In this document: in pieces, positions 14,354 through 23,463 of the stretch
Position numbering within the stretch: the stretch's first letter is position 1
Layout: every line of letters begins with the position of its first letter
Source: Pseudorhodoferax sp032153935
GTDB lineage: Bacteria > Pseudomonadota > Gammaproteobacteria > Burkholderiales > Burkholderiaceae_C
Length of the DNA stretch: 64,000 bases
Direction of reading: 5' to 3'
Assembly: GCF_964253035.1 (NCBI RefSeq)
Contig: NZ_CAXUQL020000001.1
Location: 124,001-188,000 of the forward strand
Notes under the pieces: model-generated
Seen by the model: only the letters and a program-made list of their open reading frames with translations
The model's database searches: none
Told to the model about the DNA's origin: nothing
Position numbers and translations under genes: made by a program

Positions 14354-16462
14354 TCAACGGCGTTCGGAGACCACCTTGTCCGCCACCTCGCGCGGTGCCT
14401 GCGCGTAGTGCTTGAACTCCATGCTGTAGGTCGCACGGCCCTGGCTCAGCGAGCGCAGCGTGGTCGAGTAGCCGAACATCTCCGCCAGCGGCACCTCGGC
14501 CCGCACGATCTTGCCGCCGCCGCCCGGGATGTCCTCCATGCCCTGCACCATGCCGCGGCGCGAGGACAGGTCGCCCATCACGTTGCCCATGAAGTCCTCG
14601 GGCGTCTCGACCTCGACCGACATCGTGGGCTCCAGCAGCACCGGCGTGGCACGCCGCATGCCTTCGCGGAAGGCCAGGCTGCCGGCCATGCGGAACGCGT
14701 TCTCGTTGGAGTCCACGTCGTGGTAGCTGCCGAAGGTCAGCGTGACCTTCACGTCGACCACCGGGTAGCCCGCCAGCACACCGGCCTTGAGCGACTCCAC
14801 CACGCCCTTCTGCACCGCGGGGATGAACTCGCGCGGCACCACGCCGCCCTTGATGGCGTCCACGAACTCGAAGCCCTTGCCCTCTTCCTGCGGTTCCAGC
14901 TTGAGCACCACGTGCCCGTACTGGCCCTTGCCGCCGGACTGCTTGACGAACTTGCCTTCCACGTCTTCCACGGCCTTGCGGATCGCCTCGCGGTAGGCCA
15001 CCTGCGGCTTGCCCACGTTGGCCGACACGCCGAACTCGCGCAGCATGCGGTCGACCAGGATTTCCAGGTGCAGCTCGCCCATGCCGGAGATGATGGTCTG
15101 GCCCGATTCCTCGTCGGTGCGCACGCGGAAGGACGGGTCCTCCTGCGCCAGGCGCGACAGCGCCACGCCCATCTTCTCCTGGTCGGCCTGGGTCTTGGGC
15201 TCCACGGCCTGCGAGATCACAGGCTCGGGGAACACCATGCGTTCCAGCAGGACCACCTTGGTCGGATCGCTCAGCGTGTCGCCCGTGGTCACGTCCTTCA
15301 GGCCCACGGCCGCGGCGATGTCGCCCGCGTAGACGGACTCGATCTCCTGGCGCTCGTTGGCGTGCATCTGCACGATGCGGCCGATGCGTTCCTTCTTGCC
15401 CTTGACGGTGTTGTAGACCGTGTCGCCAGACTTCACCGTACCCGAGTAGACGCGGAAGAACACCAACTGGCCCACGAAGGGGTCGGTCATGATCTTGAAC
15501 GCCAGCGCCGAGAACGGTTCGGCGTCCGAGGGATGGCGCTCCACGGTCTTCTCGTGGTCGTGCTCGTCGTGGCCCACGATCGCCGGGATGTCCAGCGGCG
15601 AGGGCAGGTAGTCGACGACCGCGTCCAGCATCGCCTGCACGCCCTTGTTCTTGAAGGCGCTGCCGGCCAGCATGGGAACGATCTCGCCGGCGATGGTGCG
15701 CTGGCGCAGAGCGGCCTTGATCTCGTCCTCGGTCAGCGGCTGGCCGTTGAGGTACTTGTCGAGCAGCGTCTCATTGGCCTCGGCTGCGGCCTCGACCATC
15801 TTCTCGCGCCAGGTGTTGGCCAGCTCGACCAGGTCGGCCGGGATGTCCGCATACGTGAAGCGCACGCCCTGGCTCGCATCGTCCCAGACGATGGCCTTCA
15901 TCTTGACGAGGTCGACCACGCCCTGGAAGTGCTCTTCCGCGCCCACGGGAATCTGGATCGGCACGGCGTTGCCCTTCAGGCGGTCGGCGATCTGCTTCTG
16001 CACGCGGAAGAAGTCCGCGCCCACGCGGTCCATCTTGTTGACGAAGGCCAGGCGCGGCACCTTGTACTTGTTGGCCTGGCGCCAGACGGTCTCGGACTGC
16101 GGCTGCACGCCGCCCACGGCGTCGTAGACCATCACGGCGCCATCGAGCACGCGCATGCTGCGCTCGACCTCGATCGTGAAGTCCACGTGGCCGGGCGTGT
16201 CGATGATGTTGATGCGGTGCTCGGTGTTCGTGCCGGCCATGCCTTTCCAGAAGGCGGTGGTAGCGGCCGAGGTGATGGTGATGCCGCGTTCCTGCTCCTG
16301 CTCCATCCAGTCCATGGTGGCGGCGCCGTCATGCACCTCGCCGAGCTTGTGGTTCACGCCTGTGTAGAACAGGATGCGCTCGGTGGTCGTGGTCTTGCCG
16401 GCATCGATGTGGGCGCTGATGCCGATGTTGCGGACGTTCTGGATCGGTGTTTTGCGGGACAT
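14354..16462 (-). CDS. fusA: translation elongation factor G
   Basis: The 702-residue GTPase translocates tRNA and mRNA on the ribosome and helps recycle ribosomes. G1 AHIDAGKTTTTER (from residue 17), G2 RGITITSAATT, G3 DTPGHVDF and G4 NKMD are intact, and domains II-V follow through to GYSTTLRSLSQGRATYSMEF. It is not next to rpsL, rpsG or tuf, so it is likely a second EF-G copy, which is common in betaproteobacteria, although the window cannot show the other one. Its leader carries a short ORF and a hairpin. An intrinsic terminator follows. Confidence 0.95.
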   Translation of the reverse strand: MSRKTPIQNVRNIGISAHIDAGKTTTTERILFYTGVNHKLGEVHDGAATMDWMEQEQERGITITSAATTAFWKGMAGTNTEHRINIIDTPGHVDFTIEVERSMRVLDGAVMVYDAVGGVQPQSETVWRQANKYKVPRLAFVNKMDRVGADFFRVQKQIADRLKGNAVPIQIPVGAEEHFQGVVDLVKMKAIVWDDASQGVRFTYADIPADLVELANTWREKMVEAAAEANETLLDKYLNGQPLTEDEIKAALRQRTIAGEIVPMLAGSAFKNKGVQAMLDAVVDYLPSPLDIPAIVGHDEHDHEKTVERHPSDAEPFSALAFKIMTDPFVGQLVFFRVYSGTVKSGDTVYNTVKGKKERIGRIVQMHANERQEIESVYAGDIAAAVGLKDVTTGDTLSDPTKVVLLERMVFPEPVISQAVEPKTQADQEKMGVALSRLAQEDPSFRVRTDEESGQTIISGMGELHLEILVDRMLREFGVSANVGKPQVAYREAIRKAVEDVEGKFVKQSGGKGQYGHVVLKLEPQEEGKGFEFVDAIKGGVVPREFIPAVQKGVVESLKAGVLAGYPVVDVKVTLTFGSYHDVDSNENAFRMAGSLAFREGMRRATPVLLEPTMSVEVETPEDFMGNVMGDLSSRRGMVQGMEDIPGGGGKIVRAEVPLAEMFGYSTTLRSLSQGRATYSMEFKHYAQAPREVADKVVSERR

Positions 16463-16484
16463 GGTGAAAGCTCTACTGGATGGA

Positions 16485-16515
16485 GCCGGCCCGCATGAAA
16501 AAGAAAGCGGCCGGC
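16485..16515 (-). promoter_or_regulatory. hairpin in the fusA leader
   Basis: Arms 16485-16494 and 16507-16515 (GCCGGCC-type, one bulged base) enclose a 12-nt loop reading TTTCTTTTTCAT on the transcript strand. It lies 22 nt before the fusA ATG. It could stall transcription or mask ribosome access, and pairs naturally with the upstream short ORF as a possible attenuator. Confidence 0.4.
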
Positions 16516-16547
16516 CCGTGGAACAGGGCGAGCCGCGCGCGCACGGC

Positions 16548-16589
16548 TCAGGGGTGGGTGAATGCGAGGGTGCGTGCGACTTGGTACAT
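16548..16589 (-). CDS. possible leader peptide of fusA
   Basis: A 13-codon ORF (MYQVARTLAFTHP) begins 127 bp before fusA. A GGAG ribosome-binding site lies 6 nt before its ATG, better than the one of fusA itself. A GAGCCG/CGGCTC stem follows directly after its stop. No codon repeat points to a specific amino acid. It may be a translational leader or chance. Confidence 0.35.
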   Translation of the reverse strand: MYQVARTLAFTHP

Positions 16590-16679
16590 CGGAGTCTCCG
16601 AAAGGGAAGGCGGAACTTTAGACCAAACGAGGTGGTGGCGCTTGCCGCCGTTTCAAGGGCTGTGGCGGCATTCAGACGG

Positions 16680-16711
16680 CCAGGCGCTGCGCCGCTTCCT
16701 GCAGCGCCTGG
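16680..16711. repeat. perfect 11-bp inverted repeat
   Basis: CCAGGCGCTGC and GCAGCGCCTGG flank a 10-nt loop. The repeat lies in a plus-strand frame ending at 16731 whose last residues (QALRRFLQRLAQTEAH) look like the tail of a lost gene preceding the Bug receptor remnant. No T tract follows. The role is unknown. Confidence 0.4.
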
Positions 16712-16741
16712 CGCAGACCGAGGCGCACTGAATCCAGCCGG

Positions 16742-17721
16742 ATGACCACCATGCCCTCTCCTTCCAGACGCCTCCTGCTCTGCGCCGCACTCTGCGCAGC
16801 CGCCTGCGCGCACGCTGCCCCGGCTGCCGCCTGGCCGACCAAGCCCGTCACCATCGTCGTGCCCTACCCGGCCGGCGGCTCGGCCGACGCCATGGTCCGC
16901 CCCATCGCCGAGAAGCTGGCCCGCCTGTGGGGCCAGCCCGTCGTGGTGGACAACCGCACCGGCGCCAACGGCATCATCGCCACCCAGCTCGTGATGCGCG
17001 CCGAGCCCGACGGACACACCGTGCTGCTGCACCTGACCGGCTTCATCCAGAACGCGAGCCTGTACCGCAAGCTGCCCTACGACCCGTTCAGCGACCTGGC
17101 GCCCGTCACCCAGCTCGGCACGCAGCCCATGGGTCTGGCCGTGAGCAGCGGTAGTCCACCTCGGTGAACGCGCTGCTGGCCGGTCTCAAGACCGGCAGCA
17201 CGCCGCCGAGCTACGGCTCGTTCGGCACCGGCTCCACGGGCCACATCTTCGGCGAGCTGCTCAAGGCCAGCGCCGGCGTGGACCTGCCCCATGTGCCCTA
17301 CCGCGGCGAAGGCCCGATGCTGTTCGACCTGATCTCCGGCCGCGTGACCACGGGCTTCGTCTCCTCGGCCACGGCCGCCGCGCGGTACAAGGACCGCTCG
17401 CTGCGCATCTTCGCGGTCACCGGCCCGCACCGGCTGGCCTCGCTGCCCGAGGTGCCGACGCTGACGGAGTCTGGCCTGCAGGGGTACGACCTGGTCGGCT
17501 GGTGCGGCCTGTTCCTGCCCAAGGGCGCGCCGGCCGTCGTCCTCCAGAAGATCGCCGCCGACGCGCGCAGCGTGATCGGCCAGAGCGACATCGCGGCGCG
17601 CCTACGCGTGCTGGAGATCGAGCCCACCGGCACCACGCCGGCCGACTTCGCCCGGCTGCTGCGCAACGACCACGCGCGCGGGGACGCGCTGATCAAGACA
17701 TTCCGCATCGAACTGGAGTGA
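16742..17721 (+). pseudogene. Bug-family periplasmic solute receptor, frameshifted
   Basis: The first frame encodes a signal peptide, then WPTKPVTIVVPYPAGGSADAM and the usual GQPVVVDNRTGANG, up to PMGLAVSS near codon 137. There it runs into a stop, and the rest of the receptor (SYGSFGTGSTGHIFGELL through a complete C terminus) continues from 17155 in another frame. A few codons are lost at the junction. Intact Bug receptors have about 320-325 residues and bind carboxylated aromatic or aliphatic compounds. The neighbouring two genes are also broken, so true decay is more likely than a sequencing slip. Confidence 0.8.
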
Positions 17722-17726
17722 ACCGC

Positions 17727-17999
17727 ATGTCCCCGCCCCTTGCCCTGAACGATCCACCACTGCTGCGCCAGCAGGCCTGCATCGGCGACGCCCGGTTCGA
17801 TGCCAACGACGGAGGGCAGTCCGCCGTGCGCGACCCGGCCACCGGCGCGCTGCTGCACCGCTGGAACGCGCTGCTGCTGCAGCACACCGACGACCTGGCC
17901 CGGCTGCTGACGGCCGAGCAGACGGCGCTCGGCGCGCTGGCGGGTGGCGAACGCCATGCGCTGGGCGGCACCTGCTATCGCCTGGGCGGCATGGGCTGA
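17727..17999 (+). pseudogene. aldehyde dehydrogenase remnant (succinate-semialdehyde type)
   Basis: The 90-codon frame opens with LNDPPLLRQQACIGD, the N-terminal signature of GabD-like dehydrogenases, then has a VRDPATG strand and jumps to LLLQHTDDLARLLTAEQ, normally about 25 residues further on. It then ends without any catalytic domain, so the Glu and Cys catalytic residues are absent. The full enzyme has about 480 residues. It starts 5 nt after the Bug gene stop and its stop overlaps the next start (ATGA-like), so the old operon spacing is preserved. Confidence 0.7.
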
Positions 18000-18939
18000 T
18001 GGACCGGCTCACCGTCCGCGTGGAAGCCGTGCGCCGCGAGGCGCAGGACGTGCATTCCTACGAGCTGCGCCGGCCCGACGGCGCGCCGCTTGCGCCGTTC
18101 GCGGCCGGCGCGCACATCGACCTGCACCTGGCCGACGGTCTGGTGCGCAGCTATTCGCTGACCAACCTGCAAACCGAGCGCCAGCGCTATGTGGTGGTCT
18201 TGGGCCGTGCGCAGGACAGCCGCGGCGGTTCGCGCTTCGTGCACGAGCGGCTGCAGGTGGGCACGCTGCTGCCGATCGGCCTGCAGCGCAACCACTTCGC
18301 GCTGCGCGAGGATGCAGCCCACAGTGTGCTGGTCGCCGGTGGCATCGGCATCACGCCGCTGCGCGCCATGCAGGCCCGGTTGGCGCAGCTGGGCCGGCCG
18401 TGGGAGCTGCAATACGCGTGCCGCGCGCGGGCACGCGCGGCCTTCGTGGACGAGCTCCAGGCGCAGACGCCAGGCCGGGTGCAGCTGTACTTCGGTGACA
18501 CGGCCGGCCGACGCCTGGACCTCGCACGCACCGTGCAGGCCTCGCCGGCCAGCGCGCACTTCTACTGCTGCGGGCCGCAGGCCATGCTGCAGGCCTTCCA
18601 ACTGGCCACCGCCGCGCTGCCGGCCGAGCGCGTGCACCTGGAGCGCTTCGCGGCACAGCAGGCGCCGGCCCTGCAGGGCGGCTTCGTGGTCTAACTGGCG
18701 CGCTCGAGCCGGCGGTTGCCGGTCGCACCCGGCACGACCATCCTGGACACCTTGCTGGCCAACGGCATCGATGCGCCCTACTCCTGTATGCACGGCATCT
18801 GCGGCGCCTGCGCGACGCGCGTGCTCGACGGCCTGCCCGAGCACCAGGACAGCGTGCTCGGCCCGTCCGTGCCGGCAACCAGACCATGATGGTCTGCTGC
18901 CCCGGCGCGCGCAGTCCCGTGCTGCGGCTGGACATCCGA
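17999..18939 (+). pseudogene. oxygenase reductase (FMN/2Fe-2S, phthalate dioxygenase reductase type), broken
   Basis: The intact part (to 18694, 231 codons) has a flavin domain with RSYSLTN and an NAD domain with VAGGIGITPLRAM and YCCGPQAML. An in-frame TAA then interrupts it. The same frame continues into a 2Fe-2S ferredoxin domain with YSCMHGICGACATRVLDG, and after about 60 codons shifts frame before the last cluster ligand segment NQTMMVCCPGARSP. A full protein would have about 315 residues and pass electrons from NAD(P)H to a ring-hydroxylating oxygenase or demethylase. No oxygenase gene is nearby. Two separate lesions indicate a pseudogene. Confidence 0.8.
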
Positions 18940-19013
18940 CCTACGCCAACGCACCCACATGGAGCACAACGCACCAGTTCGAATACCGACAGCAAGGCAT
19001 GAAATCCATGTTG

Positions 19014-19027
19014 GTGCATCAATGCAC
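19014..19027. promoter_or_regulatory. candidate operator upstream of gdhA
   Basis: GTGCA-TCAA-TGCAC forms a short perfect inverted repeat about 45 bp before gdhA. It overlaps a TGCAC-N6-GGCGC sequence that partly resembles NtrC sites. The assignment is tentative. Confidence 0.3.
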
Positions 19028-19071
19028 GAGAATGGCGCCCCTCCAACGTTATTCCATCCCTGCATCAGCTC

Positions 19072-20415
19072 ATGCCGTACACCGATTGCCACGCTTTCAT
19101 GGCCCATGTCGCCCAGCGCAACCCGGGCCAGCCCGAATACATCCAGGCCGTCACCGAAGTCATGGAAAGCCTGTGGCCCTTCATCGCCGAGCATCCGCGC
19201 TATGCGGAGCAGAGCCTGCTGGAGCGGCTGGTCGAGCCCGAGCGCATCGTGGTGTTCCGCGTGTCCTGGCAGGACGACCACGGCCAGATCCAGGTCAACC
19301 GCGGCTACCGCATCCAGCACAGCCTGGCCATCGGCCCCTACAAGGGTGGCCTGCGCTTCCACCCCTCGGTGAACCTGTCGATCCTGAAGTTCCTGGCGTT
19401 CGAGCAGACGCTCAAGAACGCGCTGACCACGCTGCCCATGGGCGGCGGCAAGGGCGGCTCGGACTTCGACCCCAAGGGCAAGAGCCCGGCCGAGGTCATG
19501 CGCTTCTGCCAGGCCTTCGCCAGCGAGCTGTTCCGCCATGTGGGCGCCGACACCGACGTGCCGGCCGGTGACATCGGCGTGGGCGGGCGCGAGGTCGGCT
19601 TCATCGCCGGCATGGTGAAGAAACTGACCAACCGCGCCGACTGCGTGTTCACGGGCAAGGGCCTCACCTTCGGCGGCTCGCTGATCCGCCCCGAGGCCAC
19701 GGGCTACGGCACGGTCTACTTCGCGCAGGAGATGCTGGCGCACCAGGGCAAGTCGCTGGACGGGATGCGCGTGTCGGTCTCGGGTGCCGGCAACGTGGCC
19801 CAGTACGCCATCGAGAAGGCCATGGCGCTGGGCGCCAAGGTGGTCACGGTGTCGGACTCCAGCGGCACCGTGGTCGACGAGGACGGCTTCACCACCGAGA
19901 AGCTGGCCGAGCTCATGGAAGTGAAGAACCACCTGTACGGCCGCGTGGCCGACTACGCCAAGCGCGCCGGCGGCCGCTTCCAGGCCGGCGCCACGCCCTG
20001 GGGCGTCAAGGTCGACGTGGCCCTGCCCTGCGCCACGCAGAACGAACTGACGGGCGAGGACGCCCGCCGCCTGGCCGACAACGGCGTGCTGTGCGTGGCC
20101 GAGGGCGCCAACATGCCCTCCACGCTGGAGGCGGTGAAGGTGTTCGAGCAGCGCGGCGTGCTGTTCGCACCAGGCAAGGCCAGCAACGCGGGCGGCGTCG
20201 CCACCTCGGGCCTGGAGATGAGCCAGAACGCCATGCGCATCAGCTGGCCGCGCGAGGAAGTGGACGCGCGCCTGCTGGAGATCATGCGCAGCATCCACGG
20301 CGCCTGCGTGAAGCACGGCACGCGCAAGGACGGCAGCGTGAGCTACGTGGACGGGGCCAACATCGCCGGCTTTGTCAAGGTGGCGGACGCGATGATCGCG
20401 CAGGGCGTGCTGTAA
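19072..20415 (+). CDS. gdhA: NADP-specific glutamate dehydrogenase
   Basis: The 447-residue enzyme aminates 2-oxoglutarate to glutamate with NADPH; the length equals that of E. coli GdhA. Conserved blocks include LLERLVEPERI, IGPYKGGLRFHPSVN, TTLPMGGGKGGSDFDPKGKS with the catalytic lysines, TDVPAGDIGVGGREVG, and the nucleotide-binding VSGAGNVAQYAIEKA. The ATG has no clear ribosome-binding site but gives the expected N terminus. Its presence beside a nitrogen-type cluster suggests nitrogen-responsive control. Confidence 0.97.
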   Translation: MPYTDCHAFMAHVAQRNPGQPEYIQAVTEVMESLWPFIAEHPRYAEQSLLERLVEPERIVVFRVSWQDDHGQIQVNRGYRIQHSLAIGPYKGGLRFHPSVNLSILKFLAFEQTLKNALTTLPMGGGKGGSDFDPKGKSPAEVMRFCQAFASELFRHVGADTDVPAGDIGVGGREVGFIAGMVKKLTNRADCVFTGKGLTFGGSLIRPEATGYGTVYFAQEMLAHQGKSLDGMRVSVSGAGNVAQYAIEKAMALGAKVVTVSDSSGTVVDEDGFTTEKLAELMEVKNHLYGRVADYAKRAGGRFQAGATPWGVKVDVALPCATQNELTGEDARRLADNGVLCVAEGANMPSTLEAVKVFEQRGVLFAPGKASNAGGVATSGLEMSQNAMRISWPREEVDARLLEIMRSIHGACVKHGTRKDGSVSYVDGANIAGFVKVADAMIAQGVL

Positions 20416-20419
20416 ACGC

Positions 20420-21454
20420 TCAGGCCGGTGACTTCGCCGTCACCGGCTTGTACTTGAACGCCGCGCGGATGATGCCGTGGTCGTTCGTGCCCAGCGCCTT
20501 GTGGTCCTCGAAGTTGAGGTGGTCGTTGTTGATCACCAGGCCGTCGAACATCCACAGCCGCTTCTTGCTGTTGTCGTAGAACTCCTGGCTCACGAGGATG
20601 TGGTCCAGCGATTCGCGGATGTCCTGGTGCACATGGGTGTAGTAGACGTCGCGCGTGTCGCGGTACTCCTGCAGCGTCTGCGCCGTGTACAGCGCCAGAT
20701 CCCCGCCGCCCTCGGAGTCGCCGACCAGGTAGCGCGGCTGCTCGGTCAGGATGTTGGCGGTGTTGCTGTGCTGGCCGTCGTTGATGTCGCCCAGCACGAT
20801 GACGGGCTGGTCGTTGTCCTTCATCTGTTCGCTGAGCAGAAAGCGCAGCGCCGCCGCCTCGGCCGTGCGGCGGATCGTGGACAGCGCCGAACCCAGGCCC
20901 TTGGCATGGCGGCCATAGGTGACCTTGTCGTACCAGTCTTCCTTGAACACCTGCGTGGGCGCCTTGGACTTGAAATGGCAGACGTAGGCCTGCACGGCCG
21001 GCTGTTTCTCGCGCGGCAGGATGGTGAAGTGCAGCACCGGCCGCGAGAAGCCCTGGATGTTGACCTCGATCTGCGGTGTCTGCGGGTCGTCGCCCTGGGA
21101 CCGCAGCGCGAAGCGCTCGGGAAACGCCGTGATCCAGTCCGGCGCGCCCACCAGCAGTCCCTTGCGCACCAGCGCCGCGCAGACGATGTGCGTGCCGTCC
21201 GCGTCCGGCGGCACCAGCAGGTCGTACTGGTCGGCCAGCCCTGACACCTCCAGCGCCGCAGTCAGCGCATCGGCATGCCAGAGCTCCTGCACGCCCAGCA
21301 CGTCGGGCGCCAGCAGCTTGAGCTGGTGGGCAGTCCAGGCGATCTTGCGGTCGTATTGCGCCTGCGTCCAGCCGGCGCCCGTGTAGATCTTGCGGCCCGG
21401 CAGGTTCAGGTTGTAGAGATTGAAGGTGGCAATCGTCAGGCGGGACAGCTTCAT
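20420..21454 (-). CDS. endonuclease/exonuclease/phosphatase family protein
   Basis: The 344-residue protein has the EEP fold order: FNLYNLN near residue 11, GVQELWHAD with the metal-binding Glu near 55, HFKSKAP near 170, GDINDG near 220, SLDHILVSQEF near 310 and the final catalytic NDHGIIRAAF. Such proteins cleave phosphodiester or phosphate ester bonds with Mg2+. There is no signal peptide, so it is cytoplasmic. It ends 4 bp from gdhA on the opposite strand and has no operon partner. Substrate (nucleic acid, phospholipid or other) cannot be told. Confidence 0.85.
   Translation of the reverse strand: MKLSRLTIATFNLYNLNLPGRKIYTGAGWTQAQYDRKIAWTAHQLKLLAPDVLGVQELWHADALTAALEVSGLADQYDLLVPPDADGTHIVCAALVRKGLLVGAPDWITAFPERFALRSQGDDPQTPQIEVNIQGFSRPVLHFTILPREKQPAVQAYVCHFKSKAPTQVFKEDWYDKVTYGRHAKGLGSALSTIRRTAEAAALRFLLSEQMKDNDQPVIVLGDINDGQHSNTANILTEQPRYLVGDSEGGGDLALYTAQTLQEYRDTRDVYYTHVHQDIRESLDHILVSQEFYDNSKKRLWMFDGLVINNDHLNFEDHKALGTNDHGIIRAAFKYKPVTAKSPA
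20422..20449. terminator. shared hairpin between convergent gdhA and EEP gene
   Basis: GCCGGTGAC-TTCGCC-GTCACCGGC is a perfect 9-bp stem beginning 8 nt after the gdhA stop codon and lying in the last codons of the convergent gene. The flanks are only mildly T-rich (CTTGTACTTG), so termination strength is uncertain. Confidence 0.5.
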
Positions 21455-21529
21455 GGCCAGGCTCCAGCAGAAAAGGTGCGACGCCGCCGATCTGACGCCT
21501 TCAGGCGCGCGGCGGCAAGATGCCGCAGG

Positions 21530-22024
21530 TCACGCCTGGCCGAGCTGGCGTGCCTCGGCCTGCAGCACCAGACGGTCGATGCGCCCGTCGGGCAGGTTCA
21601 CGAGCAGCTCGATGTGCCGGCGCAGCGCATGCACGGCGTGCACGAAGCGCTCCGGGTCGAGTGCGCCCTCGGCCCGCGGATCGGCGTAGGACCAGTGCGC
21701 GGTGGCGGGGTGGCCGGGCCAGACCGGACAGGTCTCGCCGGCGGCCTCGTCGCACAGCGTGACCACCAGGTCCATGTGCGGTGCATCGGGGCCGCTGAAT
21801 TCGTCCCAGCCCTTGCTGCGCAGGCCATCGGTGGGCAGCTCTGCCGCGGCCAGGGCCTGCACGGTGCGCGGGTCGGGCTGGCCGTCCGGCGTCGGGGTGC
21901 TGCCCGCCGAGTAGGCGGCGAAGCGGCGACTGTCGAGCTGCCGCAGCAGCGCCTCGGCCATCAGGCTGCGCGCCGCGTTGCTGTTGCACAGGAAGAGCAC
22001 GCGGATCGGGAACGGGTGTTGCAT
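21530..22024 (-). CDS. ArsC-like arsenate reductase / low-molecular-weight phosphatase family
   Basis: The 164-residue protein has the phosphatase-type P-loop CNSNAARS (Cys about residue 13), followed by AYSAGSTPTPDGQPDPRTV, and DLVVTLCDEAAGETCPVWPG, the DPRAEG region, typical of thioredoxin-coupled ArsC proteins. It probably reduces arsenate to arsenite or acts as a related phosphatase. No arsR, arsB or acr3 gene is adjacent, so it is an orphan ArsC. It lies 47 bp after the sensor kinase gene on the same strand and may be co-transcribed with it. The extra C-terminal 25 residues are not typical. Confidence 0.8.
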   Translation of the reverse strand: MQHPFPIRVLFLCNSNAARSLMAEALLRQLDSRRFAAYSAGSTPTPDGQPDPRTVQALAAAELPTDGLRSKGWDEFSGPDAPHMDLVVTLCDEAAGETCPVWPGHPATAHWSYADPRAEGALDPERFVHAVHALRRHIELLVNLPDGRIDRLVLQAEARQLGQA

Positions 22025-22071
22025 GCCAGGGGATTGTTCGGGCCACCGTGACAGCGGCGTGACAAGCCCGC

Positions 22072-23463
22072 TCAGCACGGCAGCACGATCTCCACGCGCA
22101 GCCCGCCGCCCGCGCGGTTGAACAGCCGGATCTCGCCCGCATGGCGCTGCGCCACGCGCTGCGCGATCGGCAGGCCCAGGCCGGCACCGGTGTGGCCGCT
22201 GGCGCGCGACAGGTCGGCCTGGAAGAAGGGGGCGAACACCTGGTCCAGGTGTTCGGGCGCGATGCCCGGGCCGCGGTCGCGCACCGACAGGGCGACCGCG
22301 CCGTCCTGCACTTCCAGCGCCACGTCGACCTGCCCGCCGCGCGGCGTGAAGCGCAGCGCATTGCGCAACACGTTCTCCAGCATGCTGGACAGCTCGGCCG
22401 CAGCACCGTGCAGCAGCACGGGCTGGCGCGGTGGCTGCCAGGCCACGGCCTTGCCGGCGGCTTCGGCCTCGTAGGCCACGTCGGCGACCGTGTCGCCGAC
22501 CAGGGCCGCCAGGTCCAACGGCGTACGGGCGGCAGCACGCGGCTCGCGCAGACGTGCCAGCCGCAGCACCTGGCCGGTCAGCAGGTCGAGCCGGGCGCAT
22601 TCGCGCTCGATGCGGTCCAGCTGCGCCGGCATGCCGGGGCCGCCGCGGCGCGCGAGTTCCAGGGCCAGCCGCAGCCGCGTGAGCGGCGAGCGCAGCTCGT
22701 GCGAGACATCGCGCAGCAGCAGTTCCTGGGCCGAGACCAGTTCCTGCAGCCGCTGCGCGGTGGCGTCGAAGTCGGCCGCCAACGCGCCCAGTTCGTCGCT
22801 GCGGCCGGCCAGGCCCGGGCCCATGCGCGCGCCGAGTTCGCCACGCGCCAGGCTGCGCAGGCCCTGCTGCACGCCCAGCACCGGCCGCATGATGTGGCGC
22901 GCCACCACCCAGCAGACCAGGCCGCTCACGCACACCGCGCACAGGAACAACAGCACCAGCACATGCGGCACGCCCAGCACCTCGTAGGCCGAGGAATCGA
23001 ACGGCAGGAACAGCGCGAAATGCACGCCGCCGCCGGCGCTCTCGATGGCCGGCACGTTCCACCAGGAGTCGGGCACCGGCACATGGGCGCGGTGCACGGC
23101 CGGGCCGGCGCTGGCCGGCGCGCCCTCCCACAGCGCCACCGTCTGGGCCAGGTTCAACTGGACCCAGTCCTGCAGGCGCACCGGCAGCGGCCGGCCCAGC
23201 AGTTCGCGCCCCGTACGGTCCACCAGGAACACGCGCAGGCTGGCGTACTGCGCCTCGGTGCGGCGCACCCATTGCCCCAGTGCTGCATCACCCGCGCGGG
23301 CCGCGTGGCGCGCGGCCTGCGTGAGCTCGGCCGAACTCACGCCGTCCAACGCATGCAGCCGCGCCGAGGTCACGGCCAGCGTCACGCCGCTGCCGACCAG
23401 CAGGATCAGCACCAGTGCCGCCCAGAACGACAGGAAGATGCGGCGGAACAGGCGCGTGCTCAG
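22072..23463 (-). CDS. two-component sensor histidine kinase, apparent CTG start
   Basis: The protein (463 residues from 23463) has an N-terminal membrane helix, a periplasmic domain of about 130 residues, a second helix near 170-190, a HAMP domain, then the H box RDVSHELRSPLTRL, the N box ENVLRNALRF, and DRGPGIAP and GAGLGLPIA boxes. No ATG, GTG or TTG fits the N terminus. A perfect GGAGGT lies 6 nt before a CTG codon that overlaps the TGA of the response regulator gene, so the kinase probably starts at CTG and is translationally coupled. The input signal is unknown. Confidence 0.85.
   Translation of the reverse strand: MSTRLFRRIFLSFWAALVLILLVGSGVTLAVTSARLHALDGVSSAELTQAARHAARAGDAALGQWVRRTEAQYASLRVFLVDRTGRELLGRPLPVRLQDWVQLNLAQTVALWEGAPASAGPAVHRAHVPVPDSWWNVPAIESAGGGVHFALFLPFDSSAYEVLGVPHVLVLLFLCAVCVSGLVCWVVARHIMRPVLGVQQGLRSLARGELGARMGPGLAGRSDELGALAADFDATAQRLQELVSAQELLLRDVSHELRSPLTRLRLALELARRGGPGMPAQLDRIERECARLDLLTGQVLRLARLREPRAAARTPLDLAALVGDTVADVAYEAEAAGKAVAWQPPRQPVLLHGAAAELSSMLENVLRNALRFTPRGGQVDVALEVQDGAVALSVRDRGPGIAPEHLDQVFAPFFQADLSRASGHTGAGLGLPIAQRVAQRHAGEIRLFNRAGGGLRVEIVLPC

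Noticed and set aside
16742..18939. Sequencing errors as the cause of the broken genes
   Set aside because: Several independent lesions, including a stub lacking most of a dehydrogenase, are more consistent with decay; reads would settle single-base cases.
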